Assembly: GCA_963821235.1 (NCBI GenBank)
Contig: CAWGCS010000002.1
Span: 62,001-126,000, forward strand
Reading direction: 5' to 3'
DNA: 64,000 nucleotides
Source of the DNA: CTSoil-043 sp963821235
GTDB lineage: Bacteria > Chloroflexota > Limnocylindria > Limnocylindrales > CSP1-4
Part shown: piece after piece, positions 54,345 through 62,389 of the stretch
Position numbering within the stretch: position 1 is the first letter of the stretch
Layout of the letters: each line of letters begins with the position of its first letter
Notes under the pieces: generated by a model
Told to the model about the DNA's origin: nothing
What the model saw: the letters and a program-made list of their open reading frames with translations, nothing else
The model's database searches: none
Position numbers and translations under genes: made by a program

Positions 54345-56899
54345 GCCTCCGGTCCCGGGGAGGCGGTGCCCCGACCCGAACGGAGGCGCCGCCAGGCGCC
54401 GACGACGGCGCTCCACGCCGCGTCCTCGACCCGCCCCACCATCCCCGTGAGGCGGAGGAGGTGGACGGCAACCGTCCAGATCGCCGCCGTCCCGAGGAGC
54501 TGGGCGAGCACCGCTCCCGGGAGGGGGGTCAGCTCGTAGAAGTCCCGCACGGCCGGCACCTGGATCATGGCGAGGTAGACCGCGAGCATGATCCCGGCAA
54601 GGGCCCATGGCCAGGAGCGGATGAAGCGACCCGCGCCGGTCTCCCGCGCCCCGGATGAGATGAGGGGGAGGAGCCCGAGGCCGCAGAAGACGGTCAGCGA
54701 CGTCAGGACCGACTGGGCCTGGTCGATCGGCACGTCGCCGTGGACGATGGAGGCGTAGAGCGGCAGGGCCACCAGGAAGACGCCCAGCGAGGCCGGGATC
54801 GACACGCGCAGGGTCTCCGCCAGGAGGCTGCGGGGCAGCCGCCGCGGCGGGACCCAGATGGCCAGGACGACGAGGGGGATGCCCACCGTGGCGAACGCCA
54901 GCACGGAGTTCTGGCGCGGCGTGATCGGGAAGGGGAGCCCCAGCATCGCCGCCCCGGCGATGACCAGGAGGACGTAGAAGGTGCGCGACAGGAGGAGGAT
55001 GAGCGTCGCCTCCATGGCCGCGACGATCCGCTGGCCCTCGATCACGGCCTTGGGCAGGACCCCGAAGGCGTCGCCGAGCAGGACCAGGTCGGCCACGCCG
55101 CGGGCGGCCGCGCTTCCCGACTCCATGGCGATCCCGAGGTTCGCCCGTCGCAGGGAGAGGATGTCGTTCACTCCGTCACCGACCATCGCCACGTAGCGGC
55201 CGCTGGCCCGGAAGATCCCCACCAGGCGAGCCTTGAGGGCCGGCTCGACCCGCCCGAAGATGCTGGTCGACGCCACCTCCCGACGCACCGCGGCGTCGTC
55301 GAGGTCGGCGAGGTCCAGCCCCGAGACGGCAGGCCCGCTCGCCGGCAGGCCGACGCGACGGCCGATCGCCTCGACCGTCACCGGGTCGTCGCCGGAGATC
55401 ACCTTGAGGTCGAGGCCGGCACGCGCCAGGCCGCCGAGGATCTCGCGGACGTCGGGGCGGAGCTCCTCGGTGAATCCGAGGATGGCGACCGGCGCCAGGC
55501 CGTCGGGCAGGGCAGGCCGTTCGCGGGCGTCTCGAAGCGTCGCCTCGTCGTCGGCGCGGGCGAGGAGGAGGACCCGGACCCCCTCGCCGGCGATCGCCTC
55601 GACGCGCCCCGCCAGCCCGTCCGGGACCGCCGCGAGGTGCGGCCAGAGGACGGGCGGGGCCCCCATCACCCAGGTCGCCCCGGCGACCGCCCCGCCGCCC
55701 GCTGCCTCGGCCGCGCCGGGGACGTCGCCGAAGCGGAGGCCCGACCAGCGTCGCTCGGAGGCGAAGGGGATCTCGTCGGCCACCGGCCGCGGCGTCCCGG
55801 GGTGGGCGGCGCCCAGCGCCTCCGTCGTCCGGTTGGGCGCGGTCGTGCTGGCCGCGAGGGCGGCCAGGATCCCGTCGAGCGCCTCGGACCCGACGCCGGC
55901 GAGCGGCTCGGCGAGGTGGAACGAGATGCGCTGCGTCGTCAGTGTCCCCGTCTTGTCGACGCAGAGGGTGTCCACGCGGGCCATCGACTCGACGGCGTTG
56001 CCCCGCTGGACGAGGGCGCCGAGGCGGGTGATGCGCAGCGCGCCGGCCGCGTAGGTGACCGTGATCATGATCGCGAGGCCCTGCGGGACCAGGGTGACGA
56101 GGACGGCGGCCGCAGTGAGGGTCTCCTTGGAGTCGAAGCCGCCGGGCAGGGCGGCGAGGGCCAGGGTCACCGGGATCGAGGTGACGAGGACGAGGCCGGC
56201 CACGATCCAGATCGTGGCCGCTATCTCGCGCTGGAGGGGCGTCCGCTCGTTGCCCAGCCGCTTCGCCTCGGCCAGGAGGCGATTGGCGAAGCTCGCGGCC
56301 CCGACGCGCTCGACCTCGTAGACGAGGGTCCCCGAGACGACCGCGCTCCCCGACAGGACGGGGTCGCCGGCGACCTTCCCGATCGAGTCCGACTCGCCCG
56401 TCAGGAGCGACTCGTCGACCTCCGCCCGGCCCTCGCCGACCACGCTCCCGTCCAGGAGCACCTGGTCGCCCCGACGGGCGACGAGGAGGTCGCCGAGCAC
56501 GACCTCGGCCGGATCGATCGCCTGCTCCGACCCTGCCCGGATCACCCTCGCCCGGGGTCGGTTGAGGAGGGCGATCCGGTCGAGCTTGCGCTTGGCCCGG
56601 GACTCCTGGACGACGCCGATCAGGATGTTGGCCAGGACCGGGCCGGCCGTGAGCGCTGCCTCGACGTGGAGGCCGAAGGCGACGAGGAGGAGGGAGACAG
56701 CGATCAGGATCCCGTTGATCCCGAGGTAGGCGTTCTGGCGGAAGATCTCCCAGTAGGTCCGCGACGTCGGCGGGCGATAGTCGTTGCCCTCGCCGCGCCC
56801 GCGGCGCTCGGCGACGTCCGCCTGGTCGAGCCCGGTGGCGGGCGTTCGCAGCGGCGCGGCGATCGCGGGGGGCGGGAGGATCTCCAGGCGGGCGGCCAT
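54341..56899 (-). CDS. Cation-transporting P-type ATPase, CtpE-like
   Basis: 852 aa. Phosphorylation site DKTGTLTT, TGES in DESLLTGESDS, and hinge GDGVNDILSLRRANLGIA are intact. The N-terminal half has no heavy-metal domain, and the membrane segment TAAAVLVTLVPQGLAIMITV has a P-Q-G helix 4 motif, as in the CtpE-like group tied to calcium uptake in mycobacteria. The substrate ion is inferred from that resemblance only. Start at ATG 56899; it diverges from an ABC exporter. Confidence 0.85.
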   Translation of the reverse strand: MAARLEILPPPAIAAPLRTPATGLDQADVAERRGRGEGNDYRPPTSRTYWEIFRQNAYLGINGILIAVSLLLVAFGLHVEAALTAGPVLANILIGVVQESRAKRKLDRIALLNRPRARVIRAGSEQAIDPAEVVLGDLLVARRGDQVLLDGSVVGEGRAEVDESLLTGESDSIGKVAGDPVLSGSAVVSGTLVYEVERVGAASFANRLLAEAKRLGNERTPLQREIAATIWIVAGLVLVTSIPVTLALAALPGGFDSKETLTAAAVLVTLVPQGLAIMITVTYAAGALRITRLGALVQRGNAVESMARVDTLCVDKTGTLTTQRISFHLAEPLAGVGSEALDGILAALAASTTAPNRTTEALGAAHPGTPRPVADEIPFASERRWSGLRFGDVPGAAEAAGGGAVAGATWVMGAPPVLWPHLAAVPDGLAGRVEAIAGEGVRVLLLARADDEATLRDARERPALPDGLAPVAILGFTEELRPDVREILGGLARAGLDLKVISGDDPVTVEAIGRRVGLPASGPAVSGLDLADLDDAAVRREVASTSIFGRVEPALKARLVGIFRASGRYVAMVGDGVNDILSLRRANLGIAMESGSAAARGVADLVLLGDAFGVLPKAVIEGQRIVAAMEATLILLLSRTFYVLLVIAGAAMLGLPFPITPRQNSVLAFATVGIPLVVLAIWVPPRRLPRSLLAETLRVSIPASLGVFLVALPLYASIVHGDVPIDQAQSVLTSLTVFCGLGLLPLISSGARETGAGRFIRSWPWALAGIMLAVYLAMIQVPAVRDFYELTPLPGAVLAQLLGTAAIWTVAVHLLRLTGMVGRVEDAAWSAVVGAWRRLRSGRGTASPGPEA

Positions 56900-56944
56900 C
56901 GCTCGCGATGATGCCCGATCCGCAACACGCGCCGTCACGCGGTG

Positions 56945-56950
56945 TAGCCT
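56945..56950 (+). promoter_or_regulatory. -10 element of the second ABC exporter (leaderless)
   Basis: TAGCCT ends 7 nt before the GTG at 56958, with no ribosome binding site between. Confidence 0.4.
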
Positions 56951-56957
56951 CGGCGGC

Positions 56958-57926
56958 GTGAACGTCGTCGAGACGGCCGGCCTCTCCAAGCAGTTCCCGG
57001 GGGCGGGTGGCCTGCGGGCCCGGCTGGGCGGCCGGTCGAGGGCGCCGATCCGGGCCCTCGACGAGGTGGATCTCGCCGTCCGGGCGGGGGAAGTCTTCGG
57101 CTTCCTGGGGCCGAACGGGGCCGGCAAGAGCACCTGCATCAGGCTCCTCCTGGGATTCCTCCACCCGACCTCGGGATCGGCCCGCGTGCTCGGCCTGGAC
57201 AGCGAGACGGAGAGCGTCGAGATCCGCCGCCGGGTGGGCTACCTGCCGGGTGGCATCGCCCTGTACGACGCGATGACGGGCGCGGAGCTGCTGGACTACC
57301 TGGGGTCCTTCTACGGCCGTCCTGCCGCTCGTCGCGCCCGGCTGGTCGACGGCCTGGAGCTCTCGGCGCGGGATCTCGGCCGGCCGATCCGGGACTACAG
57401 CCGCGGCATGCGCCAGAAGCTGGGGATCGTCCAGGCACTCCAGCACGACCCGGAGCTGGCCATCCTCGACGAGCCCTCGGAGGGCCTCGACCCGCTCATG
57501 CAGCGGGCCTTCTACGAGATCCTCGACGAGGCGCGAGCGGCTGGCCGGACGGTCTTCCTCTCATCCCACGTCCTCTCCGAGGTGGAGCGCGTCTGCGACC
57601 GCGTGGCGATCGTGCGTCACGGGCGCCTGGTGGCCCTCGAGGAGATCGGCTCCCTCCTGGCCCGACGCCGCCGGACGGTGGAGATGCGCCTGGCCGGCCC
57701 CGCGCCTTCCCTCGACGGCGTGCCGGGCGTTGCCGGGGTCACCGTCCTCGACGGACGCCTGCGCTGCCAGCTGGAGGGCGATGTCTGGCCCTTCCTGGCC
57801 GCCTTGGCGGGGGCGGCCATCAGCGACCTCACGATCGAGCCGGCGCGCCTGGAGGACGCCTTCCTGGAGCTCTACGAGGACGCGGCGGAGCTCGCGCCGG
57901 GCGACGGCCCCGGGACTGGCGCATGA
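56958..57926 (+). CDS. ABC exporter ATP-binding protein
   Basis: 322 aa. Walker A GPNGAGKST, signature DYSRGMRQKLGI (a diverged LSGGQ), Walker B LAILDEPSEGLDP and switch His in LSSHVLSE. An 80-residue C-terminal domain follows, as in bacitracin/multidrug ABC-2 ATPases. GTG chosen from the -10 position. Overlaps the permease gene by 4 nt. Confidence 0.9.
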   Translation: MNVVETAGLSKQFPGAGGLRARLGGRSRAPIRALDEVDLAVRAGEVFGFLGPNGAGKSTCIRLLLGFLHPTSGSARVLGLDSETESVEIRRRVGYLPGGIALYDAMTGAELLDYLGSFYGRPAARRARLVDGLELSARDLGRPIRDYSRGMRQKLGIVQALQHDPELAILDEPSEGLDPLMQRAFYEILDEARAAGRTVFLSSHVLSEVERVCDRVAIVRHGRLVALEEIGSLLARRRRTVEMRLAGPAPSLDGVPGVAGVTVLDGRLRCQLEGDVWPFLAALAGAAISDLTIEPARLEDAFLELYEDAAELAPGDGPGTGA

Positions 57927-58735
57927 GCCGGCTCCTCTTCCGGCGAACGCTGGCCTCCATCCGCTGGCGGCTGCTGGCCGTCGCCGCCGGGCTGGCGGTC
58001 TGGGGCTTCCTGCTGCCGGTCATCTACGCGACCTTCGGGGCCGACTTCAAGCGGCTCGTGGAGGACGGCCTCTTCTCGCAGGTCTTCGAGGCTTTCTCGG
58101 CGTTCGCCGGCGGCAGTGTCTTCACCCTCACCGGCTCGGTGGCCCTGGGGTTCATCCATCCCATCGCGATCGCCCTCGTGGCGATCCTCGCCGTCGGCTA
58201 CCCGGCCACCGCGATCGCCGGGGAGCGCCAGCGGGGCACCCTCGAGGTGCTCCTGGCCCGGCCGGTCTCGCGGCGCGCCCTTTACGGGACCGCGCTGGCA
58301 GCCACCGTCCTCTTCGTGGCGCTCGCCCTCACCGCCAACGTGGCCGGCATCGTCGTCGGGGCGGTCCTCTTCGGGGTCGCCGGGGAGCTGGAGCCGGGGC
58401 GGCTCCTGGTGGCCTGGCTCGACGCCGTCCTGCTCTACTCCGCGCTGGGCGCGATCGCCCTCGCCGCGTCGGCGTCGTTCGACCGCCTGGCGCCGGCGCT
58501 CGGGATCGTCCTCGCCTTCGCCATCGTCTCCTACGCGGTGGAGTTCCTCGGCGCGCTCTGGCCGGACATCAGCGGCCTGCGGCCGTGGTCCATCTTCCAC
58601 TACTTCCAGCCGGCGACCATCCTCGCCGGCACGATCGACCCGGCCGACCCCGTCGTCCTGGCGGCCGTCGCCGTGATGGCCGTGGCGGCCGGCCTGTGGA
58701 TCTTCCCCCGGCGCGACCTGGCAGCACCCAGCTGA
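57923..58735 (+). CDS. ABC-2 type exporter permease
   Basis: 270 aa, six hydrophobic helices: the first at about 18-35, a cytoplasmic stretch with ERQRGTLEVLLARPVSRRAL typical of ABC-2 permeases, and the last helix before FPRRDLAAPS. Forms the exporter with the preceding ATPase; substrate unknown. Confidence 0.88.
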   Translation: MSRLLFRRTLASIRWRLLAVAAGLAVWGFLLPVIYATFGADFKRLVEDGLFSQVFEAFSAFAGGSVFTLTGSVALGFIHPIAIALVAILAVGYPATAIAGERQRGTLEVLLARPVSRRALYGTALAATVLFVALALTANVAGIVVGAVLFGVAGELEPGRLLVAWLDAVLLYSALGAIALAASASFDRLAPALGIVLAFAIVSYAVEFLGALWPDISGLRPWSIFHYFQPATILAGTIDPADPVVLAAVAVMAVAAGLWIFPRRDLAAPS

Positions 58736-58747
58736 CAGTCGCCGCGG

Positions 58748-59674
58748 TCAGGGCGTGGGGGTGGCCGCGGTCCCGGGCTCCGTGCTCGCGCCGGACGGCG
58801 CCGGGGAGCCGGAGGTGCCGGGCGAGCCGAAGGCACCGGGCGAGCCGGAGGCGCCGGGCGAGGGAGCCGCCACGCGGACGGCCTCGATCGCGTCGCGAAG
58901 GTTGGGCCATTCCTGGCTGAAGCCGGTGAGCACGCGCTCGCCACCCGGCCCCCGCAGGCGGAGCGTCGGCGTCGAGGAGACCCCGACGTTGCGACCCGCC
59001 GTCGTCTCGGCGGCGACCTCCGCGGCCACCGCCGGATCGTCCAGGCAGGCCGTGAACGCCGCGTCGTCGGCCACGCCCGCCACCCTGGCGAGCTCGACGA
59101 GGTTGGCCCGCACGAAGCGGCCCTGGTTCTCTCCCTGCTGGAAGACGTAGAGGGCGTCGTGGAAGCGGAGCTGGGCCGTGGCGTCCTGGCGGCCCGCGCA
59201 GCGGGCGGCCACGGCCGCGTCGATGGACTCCTGGCCGAGGAAGGCGAAGTCGCGGTAGACGACCTGCACGACGCCGCTCAGCACGTACTCCCGCTCCATG
59301 GCCCCGCCGAAGAGGAGGCCCTCGAGGCGGCAGAAGGGGCACTGGTAGTCGGCCCACACCTCGACGGTGACGGGGGCGTCCGGCGAGCCGACGGCGTTGG
59401 CGGCAGCGACGGAAGCCGGGCTCGGTGACGGGGCCGTCCCGATGGCCCCGGTCCCGATCGCGACGGCAGCGCCGCCGATCACGATCCCCAGGATCGCCAC
59501 CCCCAGGTAGCCGAGGATGGCCGGCGTGGCGGGGCGCGGTCGCCCGGGGGCGGGCACCGAGACAGGGGTGACGGACTCGGATCCGGGGGTCGTGTCCGGC
59601 GCCGCGGCCGCGGGCTCGGAGGTGGTGGCAGCAGGAGCCTCGCGGTCGTCGGGGGCTGGGGCCGGCTCGGTCAT
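58748..59674 (-). CDS. Membrane-anchored DsbA-like thiol oxidoreductase
   Basis: 308 aa from ATG 59674. A Pro/Ala-rich cytoplasmic N-terminus (1-48), one transmembrane helix (about 50-75), then an extracytoplasmic thioredoxin fold with redox site CPFC in VEVWADYQCPFCRLE and cis-Pro in VSSTPTLRL. Resembles the DsbA/BdbD family that forms disulfides in exported proteins. The C-terminal 30 residues are Gly/Ser/Pro repeats encoded by an 18-bp tandem repeat. Confidence 0.87.
   Translation of the reverse strand: MTEPAPAPDDREAPAATTSEPAAAAPDTTPGSESVTPVSVPAPGRPRPATPAILGYLGVAILGIVIGGAAVAIGTGAIGTAPSPSPASVAAANAVGSPDAPVTVEVWADYQCPFCRLEGLLFGGAMEREYVLSGVVQVVYRDFAFLGQESIDAAVAARCAGRQDATAQLRFHDALYVFQQGENQGRFVRANLVELARVAGVADDAAFTACLDDPAVAAEVAAETTAGRNVGVSSTPTLRLRGPGGERVLTGFSQEWPNLRDAIEAVRVAAPSPGASGSPGAFGSPGTSGSPAPSGASTEPGTAATPTP
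58806..58859. repeat. 18-bp tandem repeat, 3 copies, within the DsbA-like gene
   Basis: Units 58806-58823, 58824-58841 and 58842-58859 differ by one to three bases and encode the tail motif PGxxGS. Slippage would change tail length in frame without affecting the catalytic domain. Confidence 0.7.
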
Positions 59675-59873
59675 GGGAGGTCCTTGAGCGGCCGTCGGCC
59701 CGGGTCTCGCCCGGCCGGGTCGGCGTCCACAGCGTAGCGGCCGGAGCGGGCCGCCGGGAGGCCGTCGGTCGCGGCCGCCCGCCGTGGCGCCCGGCCTCGC
59801 CGCCGTGGCCCCGCGGAGCGCCACCCGACAAGAGCGCACCGGACCCCACGATCGGTGTCCGCCAGCACCGGAA

Positions 59874-59893
59874 GATGGTCGTTCGGGACCATC
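59874..59893. promoter_or_regulatory. 7-bp inverted repeat upstream of the GGDEF-like gene
   Basis: GATGGTC (59874-59880) and GACCATC (59887-59893) pair perfectly around GTTCGG, about 30 bp upstream of the -10-like TACAGT. Operator position; no regulator assigned. Confidence 0.35.
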
Positions 59894-59934
59894 CGGCAGT
59901 CCCATCGTGCCCTCCCCCACGTGTACAGTGCGGT

Positions 59935-59971
59935 GCGGCTGAGCGAAGCCGCCGGCAGGGCACCGCCGGCG
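59935..59971 (+). promoter_or_regulatory. Two overlapping leader hairpins
   Basis: GCGGCT/AGCCGC (59935-59940 and 59947-59952) and CGCCGGC/GCCGGCG (59950-59956 and 59965-59971) share three bases, so the stems exclude each other in part. They sit between the -10-like TACAGT and the ribosome binding site and could act as a leader switch. The sequence does not match a riboswitch class I know. Confidence 0.3.
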
Positions 59972-60006
59972 CCATGCGTCCCAGCCAGGAAGAGCGAAGG
60001 AACCTC

Positions 60007-60993
60007 GTGTCGCCAGACCAGCTCACCTACGTCCTCATTGCCCTCATCGTCACGGGCGTCGCGATCCTCCTCCTTCTCTCCGGTGCGCTCCTGGCTCGCC
60101 GCGGTCGTGCAGAGCAGCGCCGCCCGGCGCCTGCCGCCGTGGTGGCGCCACAGCCTGCCCCGGCCCTCGTCCCCGCCTCCGTCGCTGCCGCATCCGTCGC
60201 CGCGGCACCGGCGGCGCCATCGGCCGTCGAGTCCCTCCAGCCCGAGCCCCCGTTCCCGCCCCTCCCGGAGCACGGCGAGCTGGACAACCCTGTCGAGGAG
60301 ACGGCCGCGGTCACGGCGGCCGACCTGGAGGCCGCCGCCCGCCGCGTCCACGATCCGCGCGAGCAGGAGATCATCGAGGGCTTCCTCTCGATCTCGCCGC
60401 GCCGTCGCGAGGTGGCCGCCGAGGCTCCCCAGCCGCCTGCTGCCTCAGGCCCGGTCCCGCCCCCGTCCCGGGCGGTGAACGGCGGCGCGACGCCGGCCGA
60501 CCCGTACCTCGACGACGCCACGGGCCTCGATTCGCGGGCCGCCTGGGATCGCGTCCTCTCCGAGGAGAACGCCCGCTACGTCCGCTACCGGCGCCCGGTC
60601 GCCCTCGTCATCGCCGAGCTCGACGGGCTCGCCCGCTTCGAGGGCCAGTTCGGTGCGGATGCCGGGCGCCGGATCCTCGCCGCCGTGGGCAGCGCGATGC
60701 GGCTCAACGCACGGCGGACCGATCGCGTGGCCCACGTGGGCGGCGGGCGCTTCCTCGTCCTGCTGCCGGAGACCGACGAGATCCAGGCGATCAACTACGT
60801 CGAGCGCGTCAGGATCGAATGCGAGCGCTGGCTCGAGGCCGGCGCCGTCGCCCTCCACCTCTCGATGGGCTGGGCGAGTCCCAGCGCCGTCGGGGAGCTC
60901 GACACCGCCCTCCGCACGGCCGAGGAGCGGATGTTCTCCGAGCGTCGGCGCGCCGCCCGCGCCGGGGCGTCGGACCCCGACGCGTCACGCTGA
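60007..60993 (+). CDS. Membrane protein with degenerate GGDEF domain
   Basis: 328 aa from GTG 60007 behind GAAGGA. One transmembrane helix at about 9-29 (LIALIVTGVAILLLLSGALL), then a Pro/Ala-rich linker, then a GGDEF fold at about 165-320 (ATGLDSRAAWDRVL, VALVIAELDGLARFEGQFG). The signature is GGGRF (245-249) instead of GGDEF, so both acidic catalytic residues are lost and cyclic-di-GMP synthesis is not expected. RxxD-type inhibitory site is not evident. It may bind nucleotide as a receptor, or be structural. Confidence 0.82.
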   Translation: MSPDQLTYVLIALIVTGVAILLLLSGALLARRGRAEQRRPAPAAVVAPQPAPALVPASVAAASVAAAPAAPSAVESLQPEPPFPPLPEHGELDNPVEETAAVTAADLEAAARRVHDPREQEIIEGFLSISPRRREVAAEAPQPPAASGPVPPPSRAVNGGATPADPYLDDATGLDSRAAWDRVLSEENARYVRYRRPVALVIAELDGLARFEGQFGADAGRRILAAVGSAMRLNARRTDRVAHVGGGRFLVLLPETDEIQAINYVERVRIECERWLEAGAVALHLSMGWASPSAVGELDTALRTAEERMFSERRRAARAGASDPDASR

Positions 60994-61050
60994 CGGGGGC
61001 GTCGTCGGTGCGGCGAGTGCCCCGTCGCGCCGTGGCGCCCTCGTCGGGCC

Positions 61051-62226
61051 TCAGACGACGGGCTGGGTGAGCAGCACCGGCAGCCCGATCCGGTTGGCGT
61101 ACTGCGGCCGGAAGCGGTCGACGTTGTAGAACATCGCCACGTCGACGGTCCGGGCGCCCGGCTCGGGGATCGGGCAGTACCCGTAGCGCCCCTCGCGGAT
61201 GGCCGTCATCTGGCCCGTCTTTCCCTCGAGGACGAGCTCCATGGCGACGTTGGCGAAGGTGATGCCGACGATCTGGTCGAGGGCGTCGGGGTCGCCGGAG
61301 CGGAGGTCGTAGGTCAACTCCGAGTTCACCGTCTCGATCTTCGTCCGTCGCTTGATGTCGTCGGCCAGGAACTCGCCGATGCTGGCCTTGTGGCGGTGGC
61401 CGTAGGCGTCGGCCTCGCCGACCTCCTGGAGCTCCATGCCCTCCGGGAGCGCGCCCTCGGAGGCGATCACGAACGAGTAGCGGCTGGGGTTGTTGCGGCG
61501 GTCCTCGACGAGCACGTCGACGAGGTGCTCGAGGTCGAAGCGGTGCTCTGGGATGACGCAGCGGCCGGAGGTCACGTAGGCGGTGTAGAGGGCGGTGAAG
61601 CCGGCGTTGCGGCCGAAGACGCGGAAGACCCCGATTCGCTCGTGGGAGCCAAGGGTAGTCCGCTGGCGGTTGATGGCGTCCTTGGCCCGGGTGATGGCCG
61701 TGGAGAAGCCGATGCAGTACTCCGTGCCCCGGACGTCGTTGTCCATCGTCTTGGGGATCGCGATGATCTGGACGCCCGCGTCGGCGAGGACCTTGGCGTA
61801 CGACAGGGTGTCGTCGCCGCCGATCGCGATGAGCGTGTGGATCCCGAGGCGGTCGAGGTTCTCCAGGACGACCGGCGTGAAGTCGTAGACGCCCTCGCCG
61901 GTCTGCAGGGAGGGGAGCCGATCGGCGGGCACGACCTCGGGCAGCTTGCCGACCCGCATCTTCCTGGGGTTGGTGCGGCTGGAGTGGAGGGTCGTCCCCC
62001 CGGTGCGGTCGATGGTCCGGGTGTTGATCCGGTCGAGCGGGCGGACGTACTCCGGGTCGAACTCGGCGCCCGGTCGCATGTGGGTCAGGGCCTCCCAGCC
62101 CCGGCGCAGGCCGATGACGTCGTAGCCGAGCTCGGTGGAGCGGTAGACGACGCTCTTGATGACGGAGTTGAGGCCGGGGACGTCGCCGCCGCCGGTGAGG
62201 ATGCCGATTCGCTGCTGGGCGGACAT
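61051..62226 (-). CDS. pfp: Pyrophosphate-dependent 6-phosphofructokinase
   Basis: 391 aa from ATG 62226, supported by GAGGGAG 10 nt upstream; a further upstream ATG at 62289 adds 21 non-conserved residues. GILTGGGDVPGLN opens the fold. GGDD (136-139) and PKTMDND (158-164) carry the Asp and Lys that mark PPi use, where ATP enzymes have Gly at both places. It interconverts fructose-6-phosphate and fructose-1,6-bisphosphate using PPi and is reversible. Single gene. Confidence 0.88.
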   Translation of the reverse strand: MSAQQRIGILTGGGDVPGLNSVIKSVVYRSTELGYDVIGLRRGWEALTHMRPGAEFDPEYVRPLDRINTRTIDRTGGTTLHSSRTNPRKMRVGKLPEVVPADRLPSLQTGEGVYDFTPVVLENLDRLGIHTLIAIGGDDTLSYAKVLADAGVQIIAIPKTMDNDVRGTEYCIGFSTAITRAKDAINRQRTTLGSHERIGVFRVFGRNAGFTALYTAYVTSGRCVIPEHRFDLEHLVDVLVEDRRNNPSRYSFVIASEGALPEGMELQEVGEADAYGHRHKASIGEFLADDIKRRTKIETVNSELTYDLRSGDPDALDQIVGITFANVAMELVLEGKTGQMTAIREGRYGYCPIPEPGARTVDVAMFYNVDRFRPQYANRIGLPVLLTQPVV

Positions 62227-62389
62227 GGACGCGCTGCTCCCTCGGGGGTCCCTGCTGCACGACAGGACGGGCCGGATGGTCGCCCCCATGGTACCCAGCG
62301 AGCGTGCCCGCCACGGTGGGCCGGATGCCGCCCCGCGGCGGGCCGGTGGTCACGACGTGCGGCTCGCGCCTCGGCGAGGGCCTGCCCGG
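62227..62389. other. Short intergenic region
   Basis: 163 bp between the phosphofructokinase start and the helicase stop, both on the minus strand. I see the ribosome binding site of the former and no clear terminator or -10. Confidence 0.4.

Larger units (their letters stand above)
59675..60006. other. 332-bp divergent intergenic region with structured leader
   Basis: No credible gene. The left 200 bp show no clear signal beyond GC-rich runs. The right part has an inverted repeat (59874-59893), a -10-like TACAGT (59924-59929), two hairpins (59935-59971) and the ribosome binding site GAAGGA (59996-60001). Confidence 0.6.

Noticed and set aside
59935..59971. Possible cyclic-di-GMP riboswitch before a GGDEF-like gene
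   Set aside because: The hairpins do not carry the conserved core sequences of the GEMM classes; reported only as an unnamed structured leader.
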